Assembly (NCBI GenBank): GCA_046349615.1
Contig: JAXMBZ010000023.1
Span: forward strand, 1-21,981
Direction: 5' to 3'
Length of the DNA: 21,981 bases
Source: JADJNY01 sp046349615
Lineage (GTDB): Bacteria; Planctomycetota; UBA1135; GCA-002686595
The notes under the pieces are model-generated. The model ran no database searches, was not told the DNA's origin, and saw only the letters and a list, made by a program, of their open reading frames with translations. Of this stretch, positions 1 through 7,627 are shown in pieces (the first letter of the stretch is position 1; each line of letters opens with the position of its first letter). The position numbers were made by a program, and so were the translations under genes.

Positions 1-69
1 CACGGCCAGCGTCGGTGAGCGGCCGGGGGCGCGGAGGGCGAAGAGGCGCGCGAGGGCGTCGAAGCTCAT
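1..69 (-). CDS. Possible 5' end of a gene running off the left edge
   Basis: An ATG at 69-67 on the minus strand opens a frame that stays open to the window edge (23 codons, beginning MSFDALARLFALRAPG). If real, it would be divergent from the CRTAC1-like gene and share the 70-377 region with it. No clear Shine-Dalgarno sequence precedes the ATG, and in DNA this GC-rich short open frames are common. No family can be recognised from this piece. The call rests only on the open frame and a plausible amphipathic N-terminus, so it is weak. Confidence 0.25.
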   Translation of the reverse strand, partial: MSFDALARLFALRAPGRSPTLAV

Positions 70-377
70 GATCGGCGAGGCAGGGTAGCGCTCGCCCGCC
101 CACCCCACGCCTCCCGGGAGCGGAGGCCGAGGCCCGCGTGACCTCCGGTCGCCTCCGAGGCCCGGGACGGGCGTGCGCGGGGCGGATGGAAAGGTCCGCG
201 GTTCGACCGAGGCCGCCTGGGGCGCGAGGAGCCCGCTCGGGTCCAGGACGCCTCTTGCTCAAGTCGATAGCTGGGCTCCACGCCATGAGGTCGCTGGCTG
301 CGTTCGAGTCCTGTCAGCGGACGACAAACGGCGACTTCGTGCTTATCCGGACTTCCCGGGCTCTCTAGGGTGCCCGA
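70..377. other. Intergenic region without a recognisable gene
   Basis: About 300 bp between the possible minus-strand gene start and the CRTAC1-like gene. I see no tRNA, repeat or convincing protein. The right end (around 343-371) is less GC-rich and holds the best promoter candidate for the downstream gene. Short open frames here are compositional. Confidence 0.5.
343..371 (+). promoter_or_regulatory. Candidate sigma70-like promoter of the CRTAC1-like gene
   Basis: A -10-like TAGGGT at 366-371 lies 17 nt after a weak -35-like TTATCC at 343-348. The -10 hexamer ends only 6 nt before the TTG start at 378, so transcription would begin at or next to the start codon. The AGGG at 367-370 could instead be a Shine-Dalgarno sequence; the two readings are mutually exclusive. 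Matches to consensus are modest. Confidence 0.22.
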
Positions 378-2687
378 TTGGACCCTCGGAGCCGCATCGT
401 GACCGCCCTCGGAGCCTGGATCCTCCTCCCGCTCGGCCTGCTCGTCTTCCCGGCAGCCGCCACGGACGGAGCCGCGGCGAATTCCACCGCGCCGCAGTCG
501 GGTGCCGCGAGCGCTCCGAACGCCCCGGCGTCCGGAGCCGACGGACACGAGCGCATGCTCGCCCTCCTGCGCGAGGTCCACGCGCAGACGCTGAAGAGCA
601 ACATCTACCTCGGCACCGCGGTCGTCGACGCGCTGAAGAAGCGGCTCGCCCGTCCCACGGCGGCGGGCAAGGAGCTCGAGCGCTGGCGCCTCGAGACGTA
701 CCTCGTGTTCGAGCTGCTCCGCATCGGCGAGACGAACGAAGCGATCGAAGCGGGACGCAGCGCGATCGCGCGGATGGACTCGCTCGGGCCCGCGCTCTCG
801 CGCGACGAAGCGGCGGAGGCCGTGTTCCTGTACGGCACGGCGTGGATGCGCCTCGGCGAGAACCAGAACTGCTGCCTCAAGTTCAACGCGGACAGTTGCC
901 TCCTCCCGATCCGCGGCGGTGGTCTGCACACGGAGAAGCAGGGCTCGACGAACGCGATCCAGCAGTTCACCCGGGCGCTCGAACTCGCCAAGCCCAGCTC
1001 GAAGACCGCGATCAAGGCGCGCTGGCTGCTCAACGTCGCGCACATGACGCTCGGCACGTGGCCGGACGGAGTGCCCGAGGCGTACCGCATCCCCGAGAGC
1101 GTGTTCCAGTCGGACGAGCCGTTCCCGCGCTTCGTCGACGTGAGCTCGAAAGTCGGCCTCGGAGCCACCGGGCTCGCCGGAGGCGCGGTCGCCGAGGACT
1201 TCGACGGAGACGGTCGGCTCGAGCTCCTGATCTCCGATTCGAACACGGACGGACAACTGCGCTACTACGACGACGCAGCGAGCGGCCGCTTCGTCGATCG
1301 CACGCACGAGGCGCACCTCGACGGGCTCGTCGGCGGTCTCAACCTCGTGAGCGGCGACTACGACGGCGACGGAGACGTCGACGCGCTCGTGCTGCGCGGC
1401 GGATGGTGGCGGAAAGACGGTCTCCACCCGAAGTCGCTCTTGCGGAACGACGGACACGGCGTGTTCACCGACGTCACGTTCGAAGCGGGCCTCGGCGCGA
1501 GCCGCTTCCCGTCGCAGACGGCTGCGTTCCTCGACTACGACAACGACGGCGACCTCGACCTCTTCGTCGGAAACGAAGACGACGGCGAGGTTCGCGCGCC
1601 GTGCGAGCTCCATCGGAACGACGGGCATGGGCAGTTCACGAACGTCGCCGCCGCCGCGGGCGTCACGAACGATCGCTACACGAAGGCCGTCGCGTGGGGC
1701 GACTACGACGGCGACCGCTTCCCCGATCTCTACGTGTCGAACATGGCGGCGCCGAACCGGCTCTACCACAACCGAGGCGACGGGACGTTCGAGGACGTCG
1801 CGGAGAAAGCGGGCGTCGGCCTGCCGATCTCGAGCTTCCCGTGTTGGTTCTTCGACTACGACCAGGACGGCGCGCTCGACATCTTCGTCGCGGGCTTCGG
1901 GGGTCCGGGCGTCGCGCCGAGCGTCGCGGACGTCGCGGCGAGTTGGCTCGGGCTCCCGCACGACGGCGAGCCGATGCACCTCTATCGCGGCGACGGCAAG
2001 GGCGGCTTCCGCGACGTCGCGCGCGAGATGAAGCTCACGCTGTATCCGCTGCCGATGGGCTCGAACTTCGGCGACCTCGACAACGACGGGTTCCCCGACA
2101 TCTACCTCGGCACGGGCTATCCCTTCTACGAGGGCCTCGTCCCGAACGTGATGTACCGCAATCAGCGCGGCAAGGGCTTCGCGAACGTCACGTTCGCCGG
2201 CGGCTTCGGACATCTGCAGAAGGGCCACGGCGTCGTGTTCGCGGACCTCGACGACGACGGCGACCAAGACGTCTTGGAGAAGATCGGCGGCGCGTATCCG
2301 GGCGACGCGTACCACGTCGTGCTCTTCGAGAACCCGGGCTTCGGCGCGCACTGGATCAAGCTCGCGCTGCACGGCCAGACGTCGAACCGCTTCGGCGTCG
2401 GAGCGCGGATCGCGGTGGAGATCGTCGACGGCGGCGAGCGCCGCACCGTGCGCAAAGTGGTCGACACGGGCGGGAGCTTCGGCTGCAATCCGCTGCGGCA
2501 GGAGCTCGGCGTCGGCAGCGCGACGCGCATCGAGAAGCTCGAGGTGTTCTGGCCGACGTCGAACACGCGCCAGGTGTTCGAGAACGTGCCGGTCGATCGC
2601 GCGTTCGAGGTGCTCGAGGGCGCGAAGGAGCTGCGCGAGCAGAAGCTGCAGCCCTTCCACCTCGGCGAAGAGCCGAGCCACCGCTGA
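378..2687 (+). CDS. Secreted CRTAC1-family protein (FG-GAP/VCBS repeats plus ASPIC/UnbV domain)
   Basis: A 769-residue protein that is probably exported. The N-terminus has an Arg-containing n-region, a hydrophobic stretch (about residues 8-24) and an Ala-rich cleavage region. Residues 50-250 look helical and TPR-like and include a Cys cluster (NQNCCLKFNADSC). From about residue 270 to 630 there are at least seven Ca-binding-type D-x-D-x-D-G loops, for example DFDGDG, DYDGDGDVD, DYDNDGDLDLF, DYDQDGALDIF and DLDNDGFPDIY. These are typical of FG-GAP/VCBS beta-propeller blades. Residues about 665-752 match the ASPIC/UnbV domain (NRFGVGARI ... FWPTSNTRQVFENV). The family is abundant in Planctomycetota and Bacteroidota; its biochemical role is mostly unknown, with adhesion or glycan binding suggested. 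The TTG start gives the best signal peptide; a GTG at 399 would remove its positive n-region. Confidence 0.88.
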   Translation: MDPRSRIVTALGAWILLPLGLLVFPAAATDGAAANSTAPQSGAASAPNAPASGADGHERMLALLREVHAQTLKSNIYLGTAVVDALKKRLARPTAAGKELERWRLETYLVFELLRIGETNEAIEAGRSAIARMDSLGPALSRDEAAEAVFLYGTAWMRLGENQNCCLKFNADSCLLPIRGGGLHTEKQGSTNAIQQFTRALELAKPSSKTAIKARWLLNVAHMTLGTWPDGVPEAYRIPESVFQSDEPFPRFVDVSSKVGLGATGLAGGAVAEDFDGDGRLELLISDSNTDGQLRYYDDAASGRFVDRTHEAHLDGLVGGLNLVSGDYDGDGDVDALVLRGGWWRKDGLHPKSLLRNDGHGVFTDVTFEAGLGASRFPSQTAAFLDYDNDGDLDLFVGNEDDGEVRAPCELHRNDGHGQFTNVAAAAGVTNDRYTKAVAWGDYDGDRFPDLYVSNMAAPNRLYHNRGDGTFEDVAEKAGVGLPISSFPCWFFDYDQDGALDIFVAGFGGPGVAPSVADVAASWLGLPHDGEPMHLYRGDGKGGFRDVAREMKLTLYPLPMGSNFGDLDNDGFPDIYLGTGYPFYEGLVPNVMYRNQRGKGFANVTFAGGFGHLQKGHGVVFADLDDDGDQDVLEKIGGAYPGDAYHVVLFENPGFGAHWIKLALHGQTSNRFGVGARIAVEIVDGGERRTVRKVVDTGGSFGCNPLRQELGVGSATRIEKLEVFWPTSNTRQVFENVPVDRAFEVLEGAKELREQKLQPFHLGEEPSHR

Positions 2688-2775
2688 GGACGCGCTCGCG
2701 CCGTCCCTTCGTTCGAACGCCGCGGCGACGCACACGGCGCGGAGCGGCCGAGAGAACGCGCCGCCGAGGACGCGC

Positions 2776-2781
2776 TACACT
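2776..2781 (+). promoter_or_regulatory. -10-like hexamer just upstream of the 2790 gene
   Basis: TACACT lies 8 nt before the ATG at 2790, in an otherwise GC-only stretch. No good -35 is seen at the right distance, and no strong Shine-Dalgarno sequence precedes the ATG. This would fit a leaderless or very short-leader transcript. Weak evidence. Confidence 0.2.
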
Positions 2782-2789
2782 CGCGCTCG

Positions 2790-5123
2790 ATGCGCGCGTT
2801 CCTCGCCGTCGTCGTCCTGCTCGCGGTGTTCGCGCTCGCTTGGTTCGCCGTCGAGGCTCGACGCGCGCCCGCGAGCGAGACCGGCGTCGCGGCTACGGGT
2901 CGCGAGCACGCCGCGCGCGGTGCGGAGCTCGAGCGCGCGGCGAAGAGCGACGCGGCGCGCGCGCCCGCGGACGAATCGAACGCGCCGGAGGAAGGCGACG
3001 CGTCCGACGTGCCCGAGTCGACGCTCACCGGCGGCATCTCACCCGAAGGTGGGATCGTGCTCGAGGTCGTCGACGCGAAGGGCGCGCCGCGCGCGGGCGT
3101 GAAGCTCGGCGTCGAGCTCGAGCTGTGGCGCCGGCTCGGGCCCGAGCATCCCGACAAGGACCAGCACCAGGAGGTCGTCACCGACGCGCACGGCCGCGCG
3201 CCGATCGCGGCGAGCCATCCGAGCGAGATCGGGTTCATCGCGCTCCATCGCGCGCATGGATACGACCCGATCGCCTCTCAGCCTTTCGACCTCGCGCCGG
3301 GAACGACCGACGTCGTGCGCCTCGTGTACCCGACACGCGTCATGCTCCGCGGAACGGTGCGCGACTTCGCCGGTCGCGTGCCCACGCGCGCGACGCGCGT
3401 CGATCTCGAGACCGCGGTGATCGCACCTGGAGCCGACGGTGCCCAGCACTTTCGCGTCGGCGACCCCACGATGCAACCCGACGAGACGGGACGGTACGAG
3501 TTCGAGATCACTCCCGGCTGGTTCACGCTCGGTGCTTCGCTCGCGGGCGAGACCGCGTTCGAGACGCTCACGCTCCACGTGATCGAAGAGCCGAGCGAGC
3601 TCGAAGTCGACCTGCGCGTCCCGACGACCGATCGACGCGTCGACGTCCGGCTCGTCTCGAACGATCCGATCGATCCGCTGCTCGCGTTCGTCCACGTGAG
3701 CGCGCGGTCCGAGCTCGAGGGCCGCGAGCTCCCGCCCTGCGTGGTCGCGCGCCGGCTCGACGAACTGCGCTTCAGCGCGCCGCACGTCGGCGACGGTCGC
3801 TGGCGGCTCGAGCTCGTTCCCGGGGTCGAGTACGAGCTCTACGCGGGCGCGCCGGGTTTCGACACCGCGAAACTGCGCTTGCCGCGCGACGTGACGGAGT
3901 TCGAAGTGCGCCTCGAGCGCGAAGCTGCCGCCAAGACTCGCACGCTCCGCGGGCGCGTGCGGGGCCCGCACGGCCCGCTCGCGAACGGGGTCGTCCTGCT
4001 CCTGCGGACGTCGGACCTGGTCGAGATCGGCCGCGGCGATCCGCGAGCGGACGGAACGTTCGAGATCGCGGTGCCCGACGTCCCGGGGATGCGCACGACC
4101 GCGCTCCTCCACGGCATCTTCGGCGTGGACGGCTTCGCGGTCCTCGGACCGATCGCGATCGATCGTTCGCGCGACGACCTCGAGCTCGTCGTCGGAGCTC
4201 CCCTCACGATCGCGGGCCGCGTCGAGGGCTTGAAGGACCCCGCGGGCGCGCACTTGTCCCTCCGCGCGACGGCGGCGGATCTCGCGCGTCCCGAGCACGA
4301 CGCGCTCGGCGCGGGGCTCACGACGCGCGCGCTCTACCACTACGCCGCCGACCTCGCGCCCGACGGTCTGTTCGCCGTCGACGGGCTCGCCGCGGGCGAA
4401 TACGAGCTGTTCGTCGAACCCAGGAGCGGCGCGCAGCCGCCGGCGCGATTGCGCGTGCGCGCAGGCACGGAGGACGTGCGCGTCGTGCTCGGCGACGGGC
4501 TCGAGCGCGACGTCGTGTTCGACTGCACCGTCGTCGACGCGCTCACGCGGCGGCCGATCGAGGGCGCGGAGGTGGAGGCGCTCGGCGCAACCCCACACTC
4601 CAGCGTGAGCCGACGCACGGACGCGAGCGGACGTTGCGAGCTGCGCGGCCTGCTCGCCGGGCGTTGGTTCCTCGCGACGCGCGCGCTCGACCACGCGAAC
4701 GCGGTCGAGCGCTATGTCGACTACGCGCCGGGCCGGCACGCGGTGGAGATCGCGCTCTCGCCGAGTTGCGCGCTCGACGTCGAGCTCGTCGACGCGCGCG
4801 GTGCGCCGCTCGCCGGGGTCGAGCTCGCCGTCACGACGCGGGACGGAATGCTGATCGACCAGCTCGATCACTTCGGGAATTGGGACGGGTACGTCGTCGA
4901 CTCGAACGTCGCGGGGCGTGCGCGCTTGTCGGGGCTGCCGACCGGTCCGTTGCGCGTCGTCGTCGGATGGTCGAGAGACGGCGCGAGGGACATCGAGCTC
5001 GCGAACACGCTGCTGGACGGCGCGACCCGGGAATCCGAGCTCGAGAACGTGCGCGAGTTGACGACGTTCGACGTCGACCTCGTGCCCGGCGCGCCGCTCT
5101 TCGTGCGCCGAACCTTGCCTTGA
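2790..5123 (+). CDS. Carboxypeptidase-regulatory-like (beta-sandwich) surface or periplasmic protein
   Basis: A 777-residue protein with a hydrophobic N-terminal segment (about residues 3-21, FLAVVVLLAVFALAWFAV) that is either a signal peptide or a membrane anchor. An acidic, Ala-rich low-complexity spacer follows (residues 25-80). The rest looks like several carboxypeptidase regulatory-like or Ig-like beta-sandwich units. They carry the family signature of a strand, a G-x-P-h-x-G-V/A turn and a strand, for example VVDAKGAPRAGVKL near 93, GRVRGPHGPLANGVV near 387, VVDALTRRPIEGAEVEA near 577 and LVDARGAPLAGVELAV near 662. No catalytic domain is visible, so no enzymatic role is proposed; structural or ligand binding at the cell surface is inferred. 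It starts 102 bp after the CRTAC1-like gene on the same strand and may be co-expressed with it. No closer family is recognised. Confidence 0.75.
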   Translation: MRAFLAVVVLLAVFALAWFAVEARRAPASETGVAATGREHAARGAELERAAKSDAARAPADESNAPEEGDASDVPESTLTGGISPEGGIVLEVVDAKGAPRAGVKLGVELELWRRLGPEHPDKDQHQEVVTDAHGRAPIAASHPSEIGFIALHRAHGYDPIASQPFDLAPGTTDVVRLVYPTRVMLRGTVRDFAGRVPTRATRVDLETAVIAPGADGAQHFRVGDPTMQPDETGRYEFEITPGWFTLGASLAGETAFETLTLHVIEEPSELEVDLRVPTTDRRVDVRLVSNDPIDPLLAFVHVSARSELEGRELPPCVVARRLDELRFSAPHVGDGRWRLELVPGVEYELYAGAPGFDTAKLRLPRDVTEFEVRLEREAAAKTRTLRGRVRGPHGPLANGVVLLLRTSDLVEIGRGDPRADGTFEIAVPDVPGMRTTALLHGIFGVDGFAVLGPIAIDRSRDDLELVVGAPLTIAGRVEGLKDPAGAHLSLRATAADLARPEHDALGAGLTTRALYHYAADLAPDGLFAVDGLAAGEYELFVEPRSGAQPPARLRVRAGTEDVRVVLGDGLERDVVFDCTVVDALTRRPIEGAEVEALGATPHSSVSRRTDASGRCELRGLLAGRWFLATRALDHANAVERYVDYAPGRHAVEIALSPSCALDVELVDARGAPLAGVELAVTTRDGMLIDQLDHFGNWDGYVVDSNVAGRARLSGLPTGPLRVVVGWSRDGARDIELANTLLDGATRESELENVRELTTFDVDLVPGAPLFVRRTLP

Positions 5124-5139
5124 TCGGTCGCACGTCCGC

Positions 5140-5145
5140 TAGGAT
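5140..5145 (+). promoter_or_regulatory. -10-like hexamer upstream of the OPT transporter
   Basis: TAGGAT stands out in the 81-bp gap between the beta-sandwich gene and the OPT gene. The nearest -35-like sequence, TTGCCT at 5115-5120, is 19 nt upstream, which is long. It would give a leader of about 50 nt ahead of the GAGGA ribosome binding site at 5193-5197. Confidence 0.2.
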
Positions 5146-5204
5146 CCGCACGCATCGATCGCACCCGATTCTGGCGCGATCGCGACGTCCCCGAGGAACC
5201 GCCG

Positions 5205-7019
5205 ATGGCCGACACCGACCGCGAACGAGAGTGGCTCGAGACGACGTATCAGCCGGGCGTGCGCCAGTTCACGCTGCGCGCCGTGCTCGCGGGCATGGTC
5301 ATCGGTGTCGTGATGTGCCTCTCGAACCTCTACGTCTTCTTCAAGACGGGTTGGTCGATGGGCGTCACGATCACCGCGGCGATCCTCGCGTTCACGCTCT
5401 TCCGCGGGTTGAGCACGGCCCGCATCGCGCGCACGCCGCTCTCCGCGCTCGAGAACAACGCTCTGACGACCGTCGCCTCCGGCGCCGGCTACATGACCGG
5501 CGGCGGCAACATGGCGGCGTTCGGCGCGCTGCTCATGGTCACGACGCTGCGGCCCGACACGCTCGCGATGGTCGTGTGGTTCGCGGCGATCGCGGCACTC
5601 GGCGTGTTCGCCGCGATCCCGATCAAGCGCCAGCTCATCAACAAGGAAGGGCTCGCCTTCCCCACCGGGACCGCGACGGCGGAGACGATCCGTTCGATCC
5701 ACGGCGAAGGCGCGAAGAACCAAGGCAATCCTTCGCTTGCGCTCCTGCTCGCGGGTTCCGGCGCCGCGCTCGTCGCTTGGTTCCGCGACGCGAAGGCCGC
5801 GTGGATGCCGTTCAACCTGCCGGGCACGCTCACGGCGCCGATCGAGATCGCGGGCCGCAAGGCGGCGGAGTGGACGCTCGCGATGAAGACGGAGGTCGTG
5901 CTCGTCGGCGCCGGCGCGCTGATGAGCTTCCGCACGGCTTGGTCGCTGCTCCTGGGCGGCGTGCTCACGTACGGCGTGCTCGCGCCGCGGCTCTTCGAGG
6001 AGAAGCTGATCGACGGCGTCAGCTACAAGGCGATCGTCGCGTGGACCGTGTGGCCCGGCGCCGCGATCCTCGTCGCGTCGGGGCTCACGTCGTTCGCACT
6101 CGACTGGCGCAGCATCGTCCGCGCGTTCACCGGCATCGCCGCGGCGTTCCGTCGTCGCGGCGGCGCCGTCGAGCATCCGATCGAGGCCGTCGAGTGCCCC
6201 GCGTGGTGGTTCCCCGCGGGCTTCGCAGTGCTCGCGCCGCTCGTCGTGACCTTGATGGTCGTGTTGTTCCAGATCCCGCTCTGGGCCGGCTTCGTCGCGA
6301 TCCCGCTCGCGGTCGTGATGGGCTTCGTCGCCGCGCGCGTGACGGGTGAAACCGACGTGACGCCGACGAAGGCGCTCGGTCCCGTGACGCAGCTCGTGTA
6401 CGGCGGCATCGCGAAGGGCAATCTGCCCGGGAACATCATGGCGGCGAACGTCACGGGCGGCGTCGGGCTCCACGCCGCGGACTTGCTGACGACGCTCAAG
6501 ACCGGTTGGTTGCTCGGTGGGAACCCGCGCGCGCAGTTCTACGCGCAGCTCGTCGGCGTCGTCGTCGGAGCTGCGGTACTCGTGCCCGCGTTCAACCTGC
6601 TCGTGCCCGACCCGGCGATGCTCGGCGGCGACGAATGGCCCGCGCCCTCGTGCGTCGTGTGGTCCGGCGTGTCGAAGGCGTTCGTCGACGGCGTGCAGGC
6701 GCTCGGGAGCCAAGCCCAGCTCGCAATCGTGGTTGGACTCGTGCTCGGCGTCGCGCTCGCGCTGCTCGAACGCTTCGCGCCGAAACGCGCGAAGCCGTTC
6801 GTGCCGTCGCCGTCGGGTCTCGGCCTCGCGATGGTCATCCCGGGCAGCAACGCGCTCGCGATGTTCTTCGGCGGCGCGTTGGCCGAGCTCGCCCGCCGCG
6901 CGTGGCCCACCTTCGCGTCGCGCTACCTCACCCCCATCGCGTCCGGCTTCATCGCCGGCGAGAGCTTGATGGGCGTGGCCGTCGTCGTGCTGAAGGTGAA
7001 CGGAGTGCTGGCGATGTAG
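5205..7019 (+). CDS. OPT-family oligopeptide transporter
   Basis: A 604-residue integral membrane protein of the OPT superfamily, proton-coupled importers of oligopeptides or metal-chelate-like substrates. The first hydrophobic helix begins near residue 25 (LAGMVIGVVMCLSNLYVFFKTGW), and many more hydrophobic segments follow to the C-terminus. Family motifs are visible: GLAFPTGTATAETIRSIH near residues 150-167 and the NPRAQFYAQLVGVVVG segment near 440-456, plus GNIMAANVTGG. The length is typical for bacterial OPT proteins. The start is set by GAGGA at 5193-5197, 7 nt before the ATG. Substrate cannot be read from sequence; no peptidase or metallophore gene lies beside it. It ends inside the left arm of the large inverted repeat, which provides its TAG stop. 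Confidence 0.92.
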   Translation: MADTDREREWLETTYQPGVRQFTLRAVLAGMVIGVVMCLSNLYVFFKTGWSMGVTITAAILAFTLFRGLSTARIARTPLSALENNALTTVASGAGYMTGGGNMAAFGALLMVTTLRPDTLAMVVWFAAIAALGVFAAIPIKRQLINKEGLAFPTGTATAETIRSIHGEGAKNQGNPSLALLLAGSGAALVAWFRDAKAAWMPFNLPGTLTAPIEIAGRKAAEWTLAMKTEVVLVGAGALMSFRTAWSLLLGGVLTYGVLAPRLFEEKLIDGVSYKAIVAWTVWPGAAILVASGLTSFALDWRSIVRAFTGIAAAFRRRGGAVEHPIEAVECPAWWFPAGFAVLAPLVVTLMVVLFQIPLWAGFVAIPLAVVMGFVAARVTGETDVTPTKALGPVTQLVYGGIAKGNLPGNIMAANVTGGVGLHAADLLTTLKTGWLLGGNPRAQFYAQLVGVVVGAAVLVPAFNLLVPDPAMLGGDEWPAPSCVVWSGVSKAFVDGVQALGSQAQLAIVVGLVLGVALALLERFAPKRAKPFVPSPSGLGLAMVIPGSNALAMFFGGALAELARRAWPTFASRYLTPIASGFIAGESLMGVAVVVLKVNGVLAM

Positions 7020-7106
7020 TACGGAGTCAGGCCGTTTTTTCAACCGATCCGCTGCCGTTCGCGGCGCGCGGGAATCGGTTGAAAAAACGGCCTGACTCCG
7101 TACTAC
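7016..7106. repeat. Perfect 33-bp inverted repeat with 25-nt loop at a convergent gene junction
   Basis: The arms 7016-7048 and 7074-7106 are perfect reverse complements (33 of 33 positions). The loop is 7049-7073. Each arm begins with a TAG-containing end followed by TACGGAGTCAGGCCG, a T6/A6 tract and CAACCGAT. The left arm contains the stop codon of the OPT gene (7017-7019) and the right arm contains the stop codon of the hemerythrin-like gene (7103-7105). It could act as a bidirectional terminator, although the T-run lies inside the stem rather than after it. The core sequence resembles palindromic REP/MITE-type repeats mobilised by RAYT or IS200-like transposases; that resemblance is from memory and not tested. 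Confidence 0.9.
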
Positions 7107-7543
7107 CCGCCGAACGCGTCGATGCTGATCGAGTCGTCGCGCAGCACGTCGGGGCCGAGCAGGTCGCGTTCTTCTTCCTCGATGTCGCGCACGAGGATGC
7201 GGAGGAACTGGCGCAGGCTCGCGTCGTACTCCGGATCGGCGGCCGGGTGGCGCATGATCGAGGAGAGCGCGGCGCGCTGTTCGGCGTGCTCGCGCTCCAT
7301 CTCGAGCAGACGCATCGGGCCCGACGCGTCGATGCCGATGAGCTCGCGGCGCAGGAGCTCTTCCTCGCGGTCGAGGTGCGCGCGGAACGCGATCGCGAGC
7401 TCCTCCAGCTCGCGCTGCAGGTCCTGCCTCCAGCGTGGAACGCGCGCCAAGCTCGGCATCAGGTGCGCCTCGATCGTCGCGATCTTGCGGCGCAGATGGG
7501 CGTGTTCGTCGAGGATCGACTGGCGGATCTCGCTGGGTTTCAT
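7103..7543 (-). CDS. Hemerythrin-like four-helix domain protein
   Basis: A 146-residue, mostly helical, charged protein resembling the HHE/hemerythrin cation-binding family, which binds a diiron site for O2, NO or redox sensing. Putative ligands are H14/H16 (DEHAHLRRK), H56 and E60 (FRAHLDREEE), H86 (EREHAEQ) and E123-E125. In the last helix the usual H-I-x-x-E-E pattern reads D-I-E-E-E-E, so the expected histidine is Asp120 and metal binding may be altered. The ATG at 7543 is chosen because GGAG lies 8 nt upstream; a GTG at 7552 would overlap that GGAG. It converges with the OPT gene, and its stop codon lies inside the palindrome. The family assignment is moderately secure; the function is unknown. 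Confidence 0.68.
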   Translation of the reverse strand: MKPSEIRQSILDEHAHLRRKIATIEAHLMPSLARVPRWRQDLQRELEELAIAFRAHLDREEELLRRELIGIDASGPMRLLEMEREHAEQRAALSSIMRHPAADPEYDASLRQFLRILVRDIEEEERDLLGPDVLRDDSISIDAFGG

Positions 7544-7597
7544 GGCAGACACTCCATGGGGTAGGGAGCGGAGCGAGCTTCTCTGCCCCCTCCGATC

Positions 7598-7616
7598 ATC
7601 GCCGGACGCGGGCGAT
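7598..7616 (-). terminator. Weak hairpin downstream of nuoN
   Basis: A 6-bp stem (ATCGCC 7598-7603 with GGCGAT 7611-7616) and 7-nt loop lies 12 nt beyond the nuoN stop. No T-run follows it on the minus strand, so it is at best a Rho-dependent or processing signal. Confidence 0.2.
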
Positions 7617-7627
7617 CTGGGAATGCG

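Noticed and set aside
182..320. TTCGA-containing motifs resembling tRNA T-loops
   Set aside because: The flanking 5-bp stems do not pair, and no anticodon or acceptor arms could be built.
2710..2719. Short palindrome CGTTCGAACG between two genes
   Set aside because: It is only 10 bp and has no T-run or spacing that suggests an operator or terminator; expected by chance.
66..2735. An 889-codon open frame antisense to the CRTAC1-like gene
   Set aside because: It consists of low-complexity Val/Arg/Glu/Ala sequence opposite the D-x-D-x-D-G repeats; the apparent repetitiveness mirrors the sense-strand repeats.
173..6349. A very long open frame (about 2000 codons) on the plus strand across three genes
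   Set aside because: The translation is dominated by Arg/Ala/Pro and has no domains. It is an off-frame product of GC-rich codon usage over the CRTAC1-like, beta-sandwich and OPT genes, which have clear family motifs in other frames.
7544..7552. GTG at 7552 as the start of the hemerythrin-like gene
   Set aside because: It would overlap the GGAG ribosome binding site with no spacing; the ATG at 7543 has proper spacing.
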